DNA of 9,792 nucleotides from NCBI GenBank assembly GCA_020028115.1, contig JAHWYA010000034.1:1-9792 (forward strand), given 5' to 3'. Each line of letters opens with the position of its first letter. Positions within the stretch are counted from its first letter, which is position 1. The notes beneath the pieces are model-generated. The model saw only the letters and a program-made list of their open reading frames with translations, did not search any database and was not told where the DNA came from. The stretch comes from Anaeromyxobacter sp. GTDB lineage: Bacteria; Myxococcota; Myxococcia; Myxococcales; Anaeromyxobacteraceae. Below are positions 1-5,996 of the stretch, piece after piece. The translations under genes and the position numbers were made by a program.

Positions 1-1233
1 GTCGTCGCGACGCCGATCGCCGAGCTCGAGGCGACCGCGGCGGCGAGCCGCGACGGCGGACGCGCCGGGGCCGCAGCGATCCTCGCGGCGCGCCACCTCG
101 GGCGCCGCGCCGGGCTCGTGGGGCAGCTCCGCTGGGACTCGGGCCGCTACGCGAACGGGACGCTCGCGTCGGGCGAGGACCGGCCGCTCCTCCGCGGCGT
201 GCTCACGGGCTCGCTGGGGCTGACGAGCCGGCTCTCGCTCCTCGGCGAGCTCGCGGGCGAGCGCCGGCGCGACGCGGGCCACGCCTCGCGCGGTCTCGTC
301 CGCCTCACGTTCGCGCTGCCCCGAGGGTTCTGGGCCGCCGCGAGCCTGTCGCGGATGCTCCGCGAGGCCGCCCCCGACACGACGGAGGTGCTCGTGACGC
401 TCTCGATGGCGCTGCCCGGCCGCGCGACGGCGGAGGTGCACGGCGCGACCGGGTCGGGCCCCGCGGCCGAGTACCGGCAGGCGTCGGTGACCCGCTCGCT
501 GCCGCCGGGGCCGGGCGTCGGCTACCGGTTCGCGGCGCGCACCGGCGACGGGGCGATCGTCGACGCGGAGCTCCGCGGCCAGGACCGCTACGCGCGCGCC
601 GAGGTCCTGCACCACGAGCTCGATCCGTGGACCGGCGCGCGCACCTCCTACACGTCGGCGCAGGTCGCGTCCGGCCTCGTCCTGCTCGGCGGGCGGATCC
701 ACCCGACGCGGCCCGTGGAGGGGAGCTACGCGCTCGTCCAGCTCGAGGACGCGCCCGGGGTCCGCGTGCTCCTCCAGGGCCAGGAGATGGGGCGGACCGA
801 CGCGCGCGGCGACCTCCTCGTCACGGGGCTCCAGCCGTACCTCGGCAACCGGATCGCGATCCGCGACTCCGACCTCCCGATCGACTTCCGGGTGGACGAG
901 GTGGAGCGCGTCGTCGCGCCGCGGCAGCGCGGCGGGTCCGTGGAGCGGTTCCGGGTCGCGCGGCAGCTCGCGGTGTCGGGCCGCCTCGTCCTCGACGTCG
1001 ACGGCCGGGAGGTCCCGCCGGAGTGGGGCGAGATCGCCGTCGAGGTCCCGGGCCGGCGCGCCGCGTCGCCGGTGGGGCACGACGGCGCGTTCTGGCTCGA
1101 GGGGATCCCGCCCGGCACGCACGACGCCCTCATCCGATGGGAGGGGCGGCTCTGCCGCTTCGCGTTCGAGGTCCCGCCGGGCGCGGCGGGGATCGTGGAC
1201 CTCGGGCGCGTCCGCTGCGTCCAGCTCCTCTAG
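1..1233 (+). CDS. Fimbrial chaperone-usher outer-membrane usher, C-terminal part (5' end outside window)
   Basis: The frame is open from base 1, so the gene starts upstream; 410 residues are visible. Ushers form the outer-membrane pore that takes chaperone-bound pilin subunits in the periplasm and polymerises them through the membrane. The first two thirds (residues about 1-270) consist of alternating short strands with polar turns, as expected for the end of the beta-barrel. Residues about 285-310 carry the family signature around GRTDARGDLLV, followed by QPYLGNRIAI and then DLPIDFRV, the usual end of the barrel. The last ~80 residues match the usher C-terminal domain, with a cysteine pair (C385 and C406, window numbering) in CRFAFEVP and GRVRC, probably a disulphide. 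The sequence style resembles spore-coat-U/Csu-type ushers more than enteric FimD; this is an impression, not a search result. Chaperone and pilin genes, if linked, lie upstream. The stop TAG is 8 bp from the convergent nadE stop. Confidence 0.85.
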   Translation, partial: VVATPIAELEATAAASRDGGRAGAAAILAARHLGRRAGLVGQLRWDSGRYANGTLASGEDRPLLRGVLTGSLGLTSRLSLLGELAGERRRDAGHASRGLVRLTFALPRGFWAAASLSRMLREAAPDTTEVLVTLSMALPGRATAEVHGATGSGPAAEYRQASVTRSLPPGPGVGYRFAARTGDGAIVDAELRGQDRYARAEVLHHELDPWTGARTSYTSAQVASGLVLLGGRIHPTRPVEGSYALVQLEDAPGVRVLLQGQEMGRTDARGDLLVTGLQPYLGNRIAIRDSDLPIDFRVDEVERVVAPRQRGGSVERFRVARQLAVSGRLVLDVDGREVPPEWGEIAVEVPGRRAASPVGHDGAFWLEGIPPGTHDALIRWEGRLCRFAFEVPPGAAGIVDLGRVRCVQLL

Positions 1234-1241
1234 CGTCGCCC

Positions 1242-2963
1242 TCAGTACCGCCAGCCGTGGGCGATCGGGAGGCGGCGGCCCTCGCCGAACGCCTTCTCGC
1301 TCACCTTCAGCACCGGCGCGGCCTGCCGCCGCTTGTACTCGCTCGCGACGACCATCCGGAGGACGCGGCGCACCGTCGCCTCGGGGTGGCCGCGTGCGAC
1401 GATGGCCTCGACCGGGAGCCGCTCCTCGACGTAGGCGGCGAGGATGTCGTCGAGCACGTCGTAGGGCGGCAGCGAGTCCTGGTCGACCTGCCCGGGCTTC
1501 AGCTCCGCCGAGGGCGGCTTCGTGAAGGTGCGCTCCGGGATGAGCGCGCGGCCGGCGCGGGCGTTCGCCGCGCGGGCGACGCGGTACACGAGGGTCTTCG
1601 CGACGTCCCCGATGACCGCGAGCCCGCCCGCCATGTCGCCGTAGAGCGTGCAGTAGCCGACGGCGAGCTCGCTCTTGTTGCCGGTCGAGAGCACGAGGCC
1701 GCCCGTGTCGTTCGAGAGCGCCATCAGGATCTGCCCGCGGACGCGGGCCTGGACGTTCTGCTCGGCGAGGTCGCACAGCGGCCGCCCCTCCGCCGCCTCG
1801 AGCTGCGCGAGGAAGGCGGCGTGCATCGGCTCGATGGAGATCTCGCGGAACGACACGCCGAGGTTCCTCGCGAGCTCCGCCGCGTCCTCGCGCGAGTGGC
1901 CAGAGCTGTAGCGGGACGGCATGGCGACGCCCAGCACCGCGCCGGGCCCGAGCGCCTCGGCGGCGATGCAGGCGGTGAGCGCGGAGTCGATCCCGCCGGA
2001 GAGCCCGACGATGCTCGAGCGGAACCCGCACTTCCGGACGTAGTCGCGGACGCCGAGCACGAGGGCGGAGAGCACCTCGTCGGCGAGGGCGTCCGGCGCG
2101 GGCGCGCGGGGCGCCCCCGGTCGGTCGCCGAGGGGGAGGACCTCCGGCGCGCCCCCCGCGAGGTCCGCTACGACGAGCGCCTCCTGGAACAGCGGCGCGC
2201 GCGCGAGCACGCGCCCGTCGGCGGCGACGAGCATCGAGCCGCCGTCGAAGACGAGGGCGTCGTTCCCGCCCACCTGGTTCACGTAGGCGATCGGGACGCC
2301 GTGCCCGCGCGCGCTCGCGGTGAGCATCCGCTCGCGGAGGGCGGGCTTGTGGACGGCGTAGGGCGAGGCCGAGACGTTCACGACGAGGCCGGCGCCGTCG
2401 CGGGCGAGCTCCGCCACGGGGTCGCGCGCGTAGCGCGGGCGGTCCCAGAAGCGCTTGTCGTTCCAGACGTCCTCGCAGATGGACAGGCCGAGGCGCAGGC
2501 CCGGCGCCGCGGCGTCCGCGGCGGAAGACCGGTCGGCGGCGAGGAAGTAGCGGGTCTCGTCGAAGACGTCGTAGGTCGGGAGGAGCGACTTGCGCCCGAT
2601 CGCGGTGACGCGCCCGCCCTCGAGGAGCGCGACCGAGTTGTAGACCCCCGGCGGCGGCGCGCCGGGGGCGGCCTCGGGGAAGCCGAGGGCGACCGCGATC
2701 CCGCGGGACCAGTCGGCCGGGCGGGCGAGCTCCGCGAGCGCGCGCGCGGCCCGGTCGAGGAACTCGGGGAGGTCGAGGAGGTCGCGCGGCGGGTACCCGC
2801 ACAGGGCGAGCTCGGGGAAGACCGCGAGGGTCGCGCCGGCGGCGCGCGCGCGGGCGGTCGCGTCGCGGATCCGCGCCGCGTTGCCGTCGAAGTCGCCGAC
2901 GGTCGTGTCGATCTGCGCGAGGGCGATGCGTCCGGATGGTGGCACGGGGCGAGGATGGTACAT
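1242..2963 (-). CDS. nadE: Glutamine-dependent NAD+ synthase
   Basis: This cytoplasmic enzyme carries out the last step of NAD biosynthesis: ATP-dependent amidation of nicotinate adenine dinucleotide, with glutamine as ammonia donor. The 573-residue product has the two-domain layout and usual length of bacterial glutamine-dependent NadE. Residues ~11-280 form a nitrilase-type amidase with the E-K-C triad visible: E51 in FPELALCGYPP, K125 in GRKSLLPTYDVFDE and C163 in SICEDVWND. Residues ~295-573 form the synthetase domain with the PP-loop SGGIDS (322-327), MPSRYSS (349-354), LSTGNKSELAVGY (425-437) and TKPPSAEL (481-488). An in-frame extension to 3269 exists but is unrelated low-complexity sequence. 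I chose the ATG at 2963; a GTG at 2945 also leaves a complete amidase domain, and neither has a convincing Shine-Dalgarno site. The gene is convergent with the usher and divergent from the receiver/GGDEF gene. Confidence 0.95.
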   Translation of the reverse strand: MYHPRPVPPSGRIALAQIDTTVGDFDGNAARIRDATARARAAGATLAVFPELALCGYPPRDLLDLPEFLDRAARALAELARPADWSRGIAVALGFPEAAPGAPPPGVYNSVALLEGGRVTAIGRKSLLPTYDVFDETRYFLAADRSSAADAAAPGLRLGLSICEDVWNDKRFWDRPRYARDPVAELARDGAGLVVNVSASPYAVHKPALRERMLTASARGHGVPIAYVNQVGGNDALVFDGGSMLVAADGRVLARAPLFQEALVVADLAGGAPEVLPLGDRPGAPRAPAPDALADEVLSALVLGVRDYVRKCGFRSSIVGLSGGIDSALTACIAAEALGPGAVLGVAMPSRYSSGHSREDAAELARNLGVSFREISIEPMHAAFLAQLEAAEGRPLCDLAEQNVQARVRGQILMALSNDTGGLVLSTGNKSELAVGYCTLYGDMAGGLAVIGDVAKTLVYRVARAANARAGRALIPERTFTKPPSAELKPGQVDQDSLPPYDVLDDILAAYVEERLPVEAIVARGHPEATVRRVLRMVVASEYKRRQAAPVLKVSEKAFGEGRRLPIAHGWRY

Positions 2964-2973
2964 TAACGCCCCG
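2951..2973 (+). promoter_or_regulatory. Possible extended -10 element / leaderless start before the receiver-GGDEF gene
   Basis: Only 10 bp (2964-2973) separate the divergent start codons of nadE and the receiver/GGDEF gene. On the + strand TGGTACATT (2956-2964) resembles an extended -10 box (TGn plus a TAtaaT-like hexamer, 4 of 6 matches). If used, transcription would begin about at the ATG at 2974, giving a nearly leaderless mRNA. This fits the lack of a well-placed ribosome site; the nearest purine run, GAGGA at 2951-2955, is 18 nt away. No good -35 box is visible. This is a weak prediction from one short match. Confidence 0.25.
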
Positions 2974-3861
2974 ATGGTGCGCCGCATCCTCCTCGCCGAC
3001 GACTCCGAGGCCGTGGTCGAGGCGCTCCGGCGCGATCTCGAGGAGCGGGTGCGCGAGGTGGTCGTGGTCTCGCCGTCCGAGGCGGCGGCGCGCGCGGCGT
3101 CGACCCGGTTCGGCGCGGCCCTCGTGCGCGGGACGGCGGGGGTGAAGATCCTCGCCGCGCTCCGCGCCGCCGACCCGCTCCTCCCGGTGGTCGTCCTGTT
3201 CCTGGACCGGAAGGAGGCGGCGCTCCACCCGGGGGCGAAGGGCGACGCCGTCCTCGTCGGGCCGCTCACCGCGTCGTCGGTGACGGCCGCGTGCGCCCTC
3301 GCCGAGGAGCTCCGCGCGCGGGGCGAGAAGGTCGCCGAGCTCGAGGCGCGGCTCGCGCGGGCCCGCGGGGCCGGGCGGGACCTCGAGTTCCTGAAGCGGC
3401 TCCTCTTCGTCGAGGTGAAGCGCTCGCGCCGCTACGGGCACCCGCTCTCCCTCGCCCTCGTCTCCGTCGACGGCTGGGCCGCGCTCGCGCCGGAGCTGGG
3501 CGCGCGGGGCCGGACGGCGCTCCTCGCGGAGCTGCTCGGCGTCGTCTCCGGGGCCCTCCGGGACATCGACGTCGCCGTCCCCTTCTCGGAGGAGCGCCTC
3601 GTCGTGATGATGCCGCACACGCGGGACGACGGGGCGCTGCGCGTCGCGCGCCGGCTCTGCGCGCTCGTCCGCGACCGGACGGGGACACCCCGGGTGACCG
3701 CGAGCGCCGGCGTCGCGTCGCACGGCGGCGAGGGGACGATCTCGTTCGGCGGGCTCGTGAAGCGCGCGGCGGACGCCCTCGCGAGGGCGCAGGCCGCGGG
3801 CGGCGACCGCGCCGAGCCCGCCGACCCGGCGAAGAAGCGCGACCGCATCTCGATCGGATAG
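2974..3861 (+). CDS. Pseudo-receiver / pseudo-GGDEF regulatory protein, possible c-di-GMP receptor
   Basis: The product has 295 residues. Residues 1-~108 have a CheY-like fold pattern: strand plus acidic pair (ILLADDSE, D9-D10), then alternating helices and strands. The phosphoacceptor position in strand 3 (FGAALVRG, near residue 52) is not Asp, the conserved Thr/Ser position lies in LFLDR, and the conserved Lys is replaced in LVGPLT (G96). Phosphorylation is therefore unlikely. A charged helix (~110-135) links to a GGDEF-like domain (~138-278) recognisable from FLKRLLFVEVKRSRRYGHPLSLALVSVD and a terminal VTASAGVAS...ADALARAQAAG pattern. The GGDEF signature itself is replaced by SEERL (205-209), so diguanylate cyclase activity is not expected. 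An RxxD (R196-D199) lies five residues before it, the spacing of the allosteric I-site in PleD-type cyclases. The ATG at 2974 is chosen because homology begins at once. No Shine-Dalgarno site at normal distance is visible. A protease gene follows after 35 bp. Confidence 0.8.
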   Translation: MVRRILLADDSEAVVEALRRDLEERVREVVVVSPSEAAARAASTRFGAALVRGTAGVKILAALRAADPLLPVVVLFLDRKEAALHPGAKGDAVLVGPLTASSVTAACALAEELRARGEKVAELEARLARARGAGRDLEFLKRLLFVEVKRSRRYGHPLSLALVSVDGWAALAPELGARGRTALLAELLGVVSGALRDIDVAVPFSEERLVVMMPHTRDDGALRVARRLCALVRDRTGTPRVTASAGVASHGGEGTISFGGLVKRAADALARAQAAGGDRAEPADPAKKRDRISIG

Positions 3862-3896
3862 CCGCCGGGGCGGGCGAGCGGGCCTAGGTTCCGGCG

Positions 3897-5264
3897 ATGC
3901 CTAGCGCCGCTCGCGCGCTCGTCGCCGTCCTCCTCGTCGCCCCGCTCGCGTCGCTCCCGGCGCAGGGCGCCACCGCGCGCCCGCCCTGCACCGCCCGCTA
4001 CGCCGACACCCTCGCCGCGATGACGCCCGCCGCCCGGGACCGCGAGTCGCGGCCCGCCGCGGACTGGGTGTACTGCCTGCGGGCCACCGCCGTGTACGAG
4101 CACGTCCAGTACCGGCGCGGCGGGAAGCTCGTCCACGAGTACCACTCGAAGACGCGGCACGGGACCGGGTTCGCGTACCAGAAGCGCGGCGGCGAGTGGC
4201 TCATCGCGACGAACCAGCACGTGGTCGCCTTCCCGGAGGTGACCGGGGACGGCCAGGACGTCGAGGGCGTCCCGGCGGGCTCGCGCCGGGTGCGGACGGA
4301 CGTCCGGATCGTCGCGAACGAGGCCGAGCCGGAGAGCCCCGACCAGATCGTGCTCCGCCCGGTGCTCGTAGACGAGCCGTTCGACGTCGCGGTCCTCGCC
4401 TCGCGAGACCCGCTGCGGCTCATCCCGTACCGCATCGGCCGCTCCGCGGACCTCCGCGTCGGCAACTCCGTGCTCGCCCGGGGCTTCCCCCTCGGCGCCT
4501 TCGCGGCGGCGAACGCGGGACACGTCATCGGACTCGGCCAGCGCGACGTGGAGCGCGGGTGGGACCACGAGGACTTCGCCGTGGACGCGCTCCTCAACCT
4601 CGGCAGCTCGGGGAGCCCCGTCCTCGCCGTCTCGTGCGAGACCGGCGAGCCCGAGCTCGTCGGCATCTACCACGCGGGGTACCGCAACGCGCAGGGGCTG
4701 AACGTCGTCATCGCGGTGGACCAGCTGCGCGGCGTCCTCGACGAGCTCCGCGTCCCGGTGCGCCCGGTCGCGGCGAGCGAGCCGGCCGGCGATCCCGCCG
4801 AGGCCCGCGCGGCGCTCGCGCGCGGCCCCGTCCTCTTTCCGTTCGGCGGGCGCGCCATCCGGGCGGAGCGCCAGGGCGACGCCACGAAATTCGCGGTGCT
4901 CGATCCGAGCTACCCGCTCTCGACCCGGATCGAGCTCTCGGTCGTGGACCGCGGCCTCCCCGCGGACGGCCGCGCGGCCGAGCTCCGCGGCGCGCTCTGG
5001 GATCAGCTCGCCCTCGTCCTCCGGTACCGCGCGGCGGAGGCGTCCGCCGCGGGCCGGACGGTCACGGGCACGCGCGAGCGGATCGCGGCGCTGATCCAGC
5101 GCGGCGAGGACGACCAGCAGCAGCTCCTCGCGGCGGTGAAGGCCGGCGCCGAGGGGTTCTCGCAGGTCACGCCCGGCGAGCGCGACCCTGCGGCACGTGG
5201 CCGCGCCGACGCCGCTGGGCGAGCCGGTCCGCCGGCGATCGAGGTGATCCTCGGGACGCGCTAG
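3897..5264 (+). CDS. Secreted trypsin-like (S1/HtrA-type) serine protease with C-terminal extension
   Basis: The 455-residue product starts with a Sec signal peptide: R6, a hydrophobic core from A7 to L20, and a likely signal peptidase I site around AQGA-T (residue 25), so it should act in the periplasm or outside the cell. Residues ~60-285 form a chymotrypsin-fold protease with an ordered triad: H108 in ATNQHVV, D163 in EPFDVAVLA and S238 in LNLGSSGSPV, matching the GxSGxP nucleophile motif. The AVDALLNLGSSGSPVLA and GLNVVIAVDQLRGVLDEL stretches are typical of HtrA/Do-like proteases, but no PDZ domain is visible. Residues ~290-455 are a family-unknown extension with a Gln-rich patch (DDQQQLL, 405-411). 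Cysteines at 31, 60 and 247 could form disulphides. The gene lies 35 bp after the receiver/GGDEF gene on the same strand, suggesting co-transcription; AGG at 3886-3888, 8 nt from the ATG, is a weak ribosome site. The substrate is unknown. Confidence 0.8.
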   Translation: MPSAARALVAVLLVAPLASLPAQGATARPPCTARYADTLAAMTPAARDRESRPAADWVYCLRATAVYEHVQYRRGGKLVHEYHSKTRHGTGFAYQKRGGEWLIATNQHVVAFPEVTGDGQDVEGVPAGSRRVRTDVRIVANEAEPESPDQIVLRPVLVDEPFDVAVLASRDPLRLIPYRIGRSADLRVGNSVLARGFPLGAFAAANAGHVIGLGQRDVERGWDHEDFAVDALLNLGSSGSPVLAVSCETGEPELVGIYHAGYRNAQGLNVVIAVDQLRGVLDELRVPVRPVAASEPAGDPAEARAALARGPVLFPFGGRAIRAERQGDATKFAVLDPSYPLSTRIELSVVDRGLPADGRAAELRGALWDQLALVLRYRAAEASAAGRTVTGTRERIAALIQRGEDDQQQLLAAVKAGAEGFSQVTPGERDPAARGRADAAGRAGPPAIEVILGTR

Positions 5265-5296
5265 GGGCGCGAAATCGGGCGCAATCGTGACGCCCC
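5264..5296 (+). terminator. Possible weak terminator hairpin after the protease gene
   Basis: GGGGCG (5264-5269, starting in the TAG stop) can pair with CGCCCC (5291-5296) across a 21-nt loop. There is no T-run after it, so this is at most a weak or Rho-assisted terminator. Confidence 0.2.
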
Positions 5297-5411
5297 ATCA
5301 GGGTATGTAGACCCGAGCGAGCACGCCCCTTATGGAGATCACTGGGGAAAATCCCCCGCTCAGCAAGGCCTTCTTCAAAGCTCTGCCGGGGGGGGTGGCA
5401 ACCTGGCGGGG

Positions 5412-5422
5412 CGTTATTAACG
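5412..5422. promoter_or_regulatory. Perfect 11-bp palindrome, candidate operator
   Basis: CGTTATTAACG is an odd-centred perfect palindrome (CGTTA, T, TAACG) and one of the few A+T-rich words in the window. It lies about 124 bp upstream of the LuxR-type gene start. As RNA it would instead be the tip of a hairpin (GGGCG 5409-5413 with CG-T-CCC 5421-5426). Which form matters, if either, is unknown. Confidence 0.3.
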
Positions 5423-5450
5423 TCCCTTGCGCCGACGACGGCCGGCCAAG

Positions 5451-5475
5451 CAGGGGTGAGTATAGGAAGCCCCTG
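5451..5475 (+). repeat. Inverted repeat CAGGGG ... CCCCTG
   Basis: A perfect 6-bp stem (5451-5456 with 5470-5475), extendable by a G-U pair (5450 with 5476), closes a 13-nt loop containing GAGTATAGG. Its right arm starts the octamer GCCCCTGT (5469-5476), which recurs exactly 40 bp downstream at 5509-5516. Confidence 0.5.
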
Positions 5476-5508
5476 TCCGGACGGAGGCCGCAACGCCGGT
5501 CTAGAATG

Positions 5509-5522
5509 GCCCCTGTAGGGGC
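5509..5522 (+). repeat. Inverted repeat GCCCCT-GT-AGGGGC just upstream of the ribosome site
   Basis: A perfect 6-bp dyad with a 2-bp centre lies 9 bp before the purine-rich ribosome binding region and just after the candidate -10 box TAGAAT. It could be a protein binding site at the transcription start or an RNA hairpin near the ribosome site. The arms are complementary to, and identical with, those of the 5451-5475 repeat. Confidence 0.45.
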
Positions 5523-5534
5523 ATATATCCGGGG

Positions 5535-5539
5535 AAGGA
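5535..5539 (+). promoter_or_regulatory. Shine-Dalgarno site of the LuxR-type HTH gene
   Basis: AAGGA, inside the purine run GGGGAAGGA (5531-5539), sits 6 nt before ATG 5546. It is one of the clearest ribosome sites in the window and fixes the start. Confidence 0.7.
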
Positions 5540-5545
5540 CACACG

Positions 5546-5881
5546 ATGGCCCAGATCGATATCGAGATCCTCACGCCGTTCGCCGCCAAGTTCATGGAGG
5601 GAACGACGCTCACGCCTGCCGAGCGCGCCGAGGTGCTCCGCATCGCGCAGGGCTTTGCGTGCAAGGACTCCGCGGCCGCCGCCGGCGTCTCGCCGGAGAC
5701 GATCCGCGCCCGCCGTAAGCGCATCTACCGGAAGCTCGACGTCCCGGGCTCGGGCGAGCTCCTCGCTTCGCTCCTGTCGCTGTCGCTCAAGATGCTCGCG
5801 AAGGGCGAGCGGATCGAGCCGCGGCCGGTCGCGCCCGCTCAGCCGCAGCAGGGCTCGAGCGCCGCCGTCGCCGCCCGCTAG
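5546..5881 (+). CDS. Small stand-alone LuxR/GerE-type helix-turn-helix protein
   Basis: The 111-residue product is little more than one DNA-binding domain. Residues ~22-84 fit the LuxR C-terminal HTH: LTPAERAEVLRIAQG (helix 1), then CKDSAAAAGVSPETIRARRKRIYRKL with the turn and recognition helix, then a hydrophobic last helix (ELLASLLSLSLKML). Positions typical of the family are present: LT-x-x-E at the start, G36, the S49-x-x-T52-I53 turn and K63-L64. There is no receiver or autoinducer-binding domain; residues 1-20 are too short for one, and the tail from 88 is Pro/Gln/Ala-rich and probably disordered. The start is well supported by AAGGA (5535-5539) six bases before ATG. It is likely a transcriptional regulator or accessory DNA-binding protein. 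Its upstream region is rich in dyads, so autoregulation is plausible. It is convergent with transketolase. The target genes are unknown. Confidence 0.8.
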   Translation: MAQIDIEILTPFAAKFMEGTTLTPAERAEVLRIAQGFACKDSAAAAGVSPETIRARRKRIYRKLDVPGSGELLASLLSLSLKMLAKGERIEPRPVAPAQPQQGSSAAVAAR

Positions 5882-5901
5882 GGCAGGGACCGACTCGCCG
5901 A

Positions 5902-5930
5902 GCGCGCGCCCTCCGTGTGGGGGCGCGCGC
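5902..5930. terminator. Perfect 10-bp GC hairpin in the convergent spacer
   Basis: GCGCGCGCCC (5902-5911) and GGGCGCGCGC (5921-5930) form a perfect stem with a 9-nt loop, 20 bp after the LuxR-type gene stop. There is no T-run. The symmetry would allow it to act in both directions. Confidence 0.45.
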
Positions 5931-5955
5931 CCCGGATCCGTGCTGGGCGAGCGCA

Positions 5956-5979
5956 GGGGCAGCCGGATGAGGCTGCCCC
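5956..5979. terminator. Perfect 9-bp hairpin in the convergent spacer
   Basis: GGGGCAGCC (5956-5964) and GGCTGCCCC (5971-5979) pair perfectly around the loop GGATGA. It is the second of three stems between the two convergent genes and a good candidate bidirectional terminator or 3'-end stabiliser, although it lacks a U tract on either strand. Confidence 0.55.
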
Positions 5980-5996
5980 GAGCGAGCGGGGGGATC

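Larger units (their letters stand above)
5265..5545 (+). promoter_or_regulatory. Structured, lower-GC upstream region / leader of the LuxR-type HTH gene
   Basis: This is the longest stretch without a supported gene (281 bp). It is about 64% G+C by hand count, against roughly 80% in sampled coding lines. It holds a series of dyads: GGGGA-AAA-TCCCC (5344-5356), TGCC-G8T-GGCA (5384-5400), CGTTA-T-TAACG (5412-5422) inside a larger imperfect stem from GGC at 5405 to GCC at 5433, CAGGGG/CCCCTG (5451-5475), GTCCGGAC (5475-5482) and GCCCCT-GT-AGGGGC (5509-5522). TAGAAT (5502-5507) is a plausible -10 box, but no TTGACA-like -35 is placed 16-19 bp upstream, which would suit an activated promoter. I could not match it to a known riboswitch class. 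An open frame from ATG 5332 runs through it but has mixed third positions and is probably not coding. The function is inferred only from position and structure. Confidence 0.5.

Noticed and set aside
2940..2954. Sigma-54 promoter suggested by TGGCACG at 2940-2946
   Set aside because: The -24 half is a good match but the required GC at the -12 position is GG (2953-2954) and there is no TTGC.
627..2966. A 779-residue open frame on the + strand across nadE
   Set aside because: It is antisense to a clearly conserved gene, is Arg/Ala/Gly-rich with no domain, and is expected from the very high G+C, which makes stop codons rare in other frames.
2964..3269. N-terminal extension of nadE up to 3269
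   Set aside because: The extra ~100 residues are Arg/Ser/Thr-rich and antisense to the receiver gene; the amidase domain begins just after the ATG at 2963.
5340..5545. Known riboswitch (c-di-GMP-I, cobalamin, guanidine, SAM, glycine)
   Set aside because: I compared the segment from memory with the conserved cores of these classes and found no convincing match; only a covariance search could settle it.
5332..5718. A 128-residue frame beginning in the intergenic region
   Set aside because: Third positions are mixed, unlike the real genes, there is no ribosome site, and it overlaps the well-supported HTH gene out of frame.
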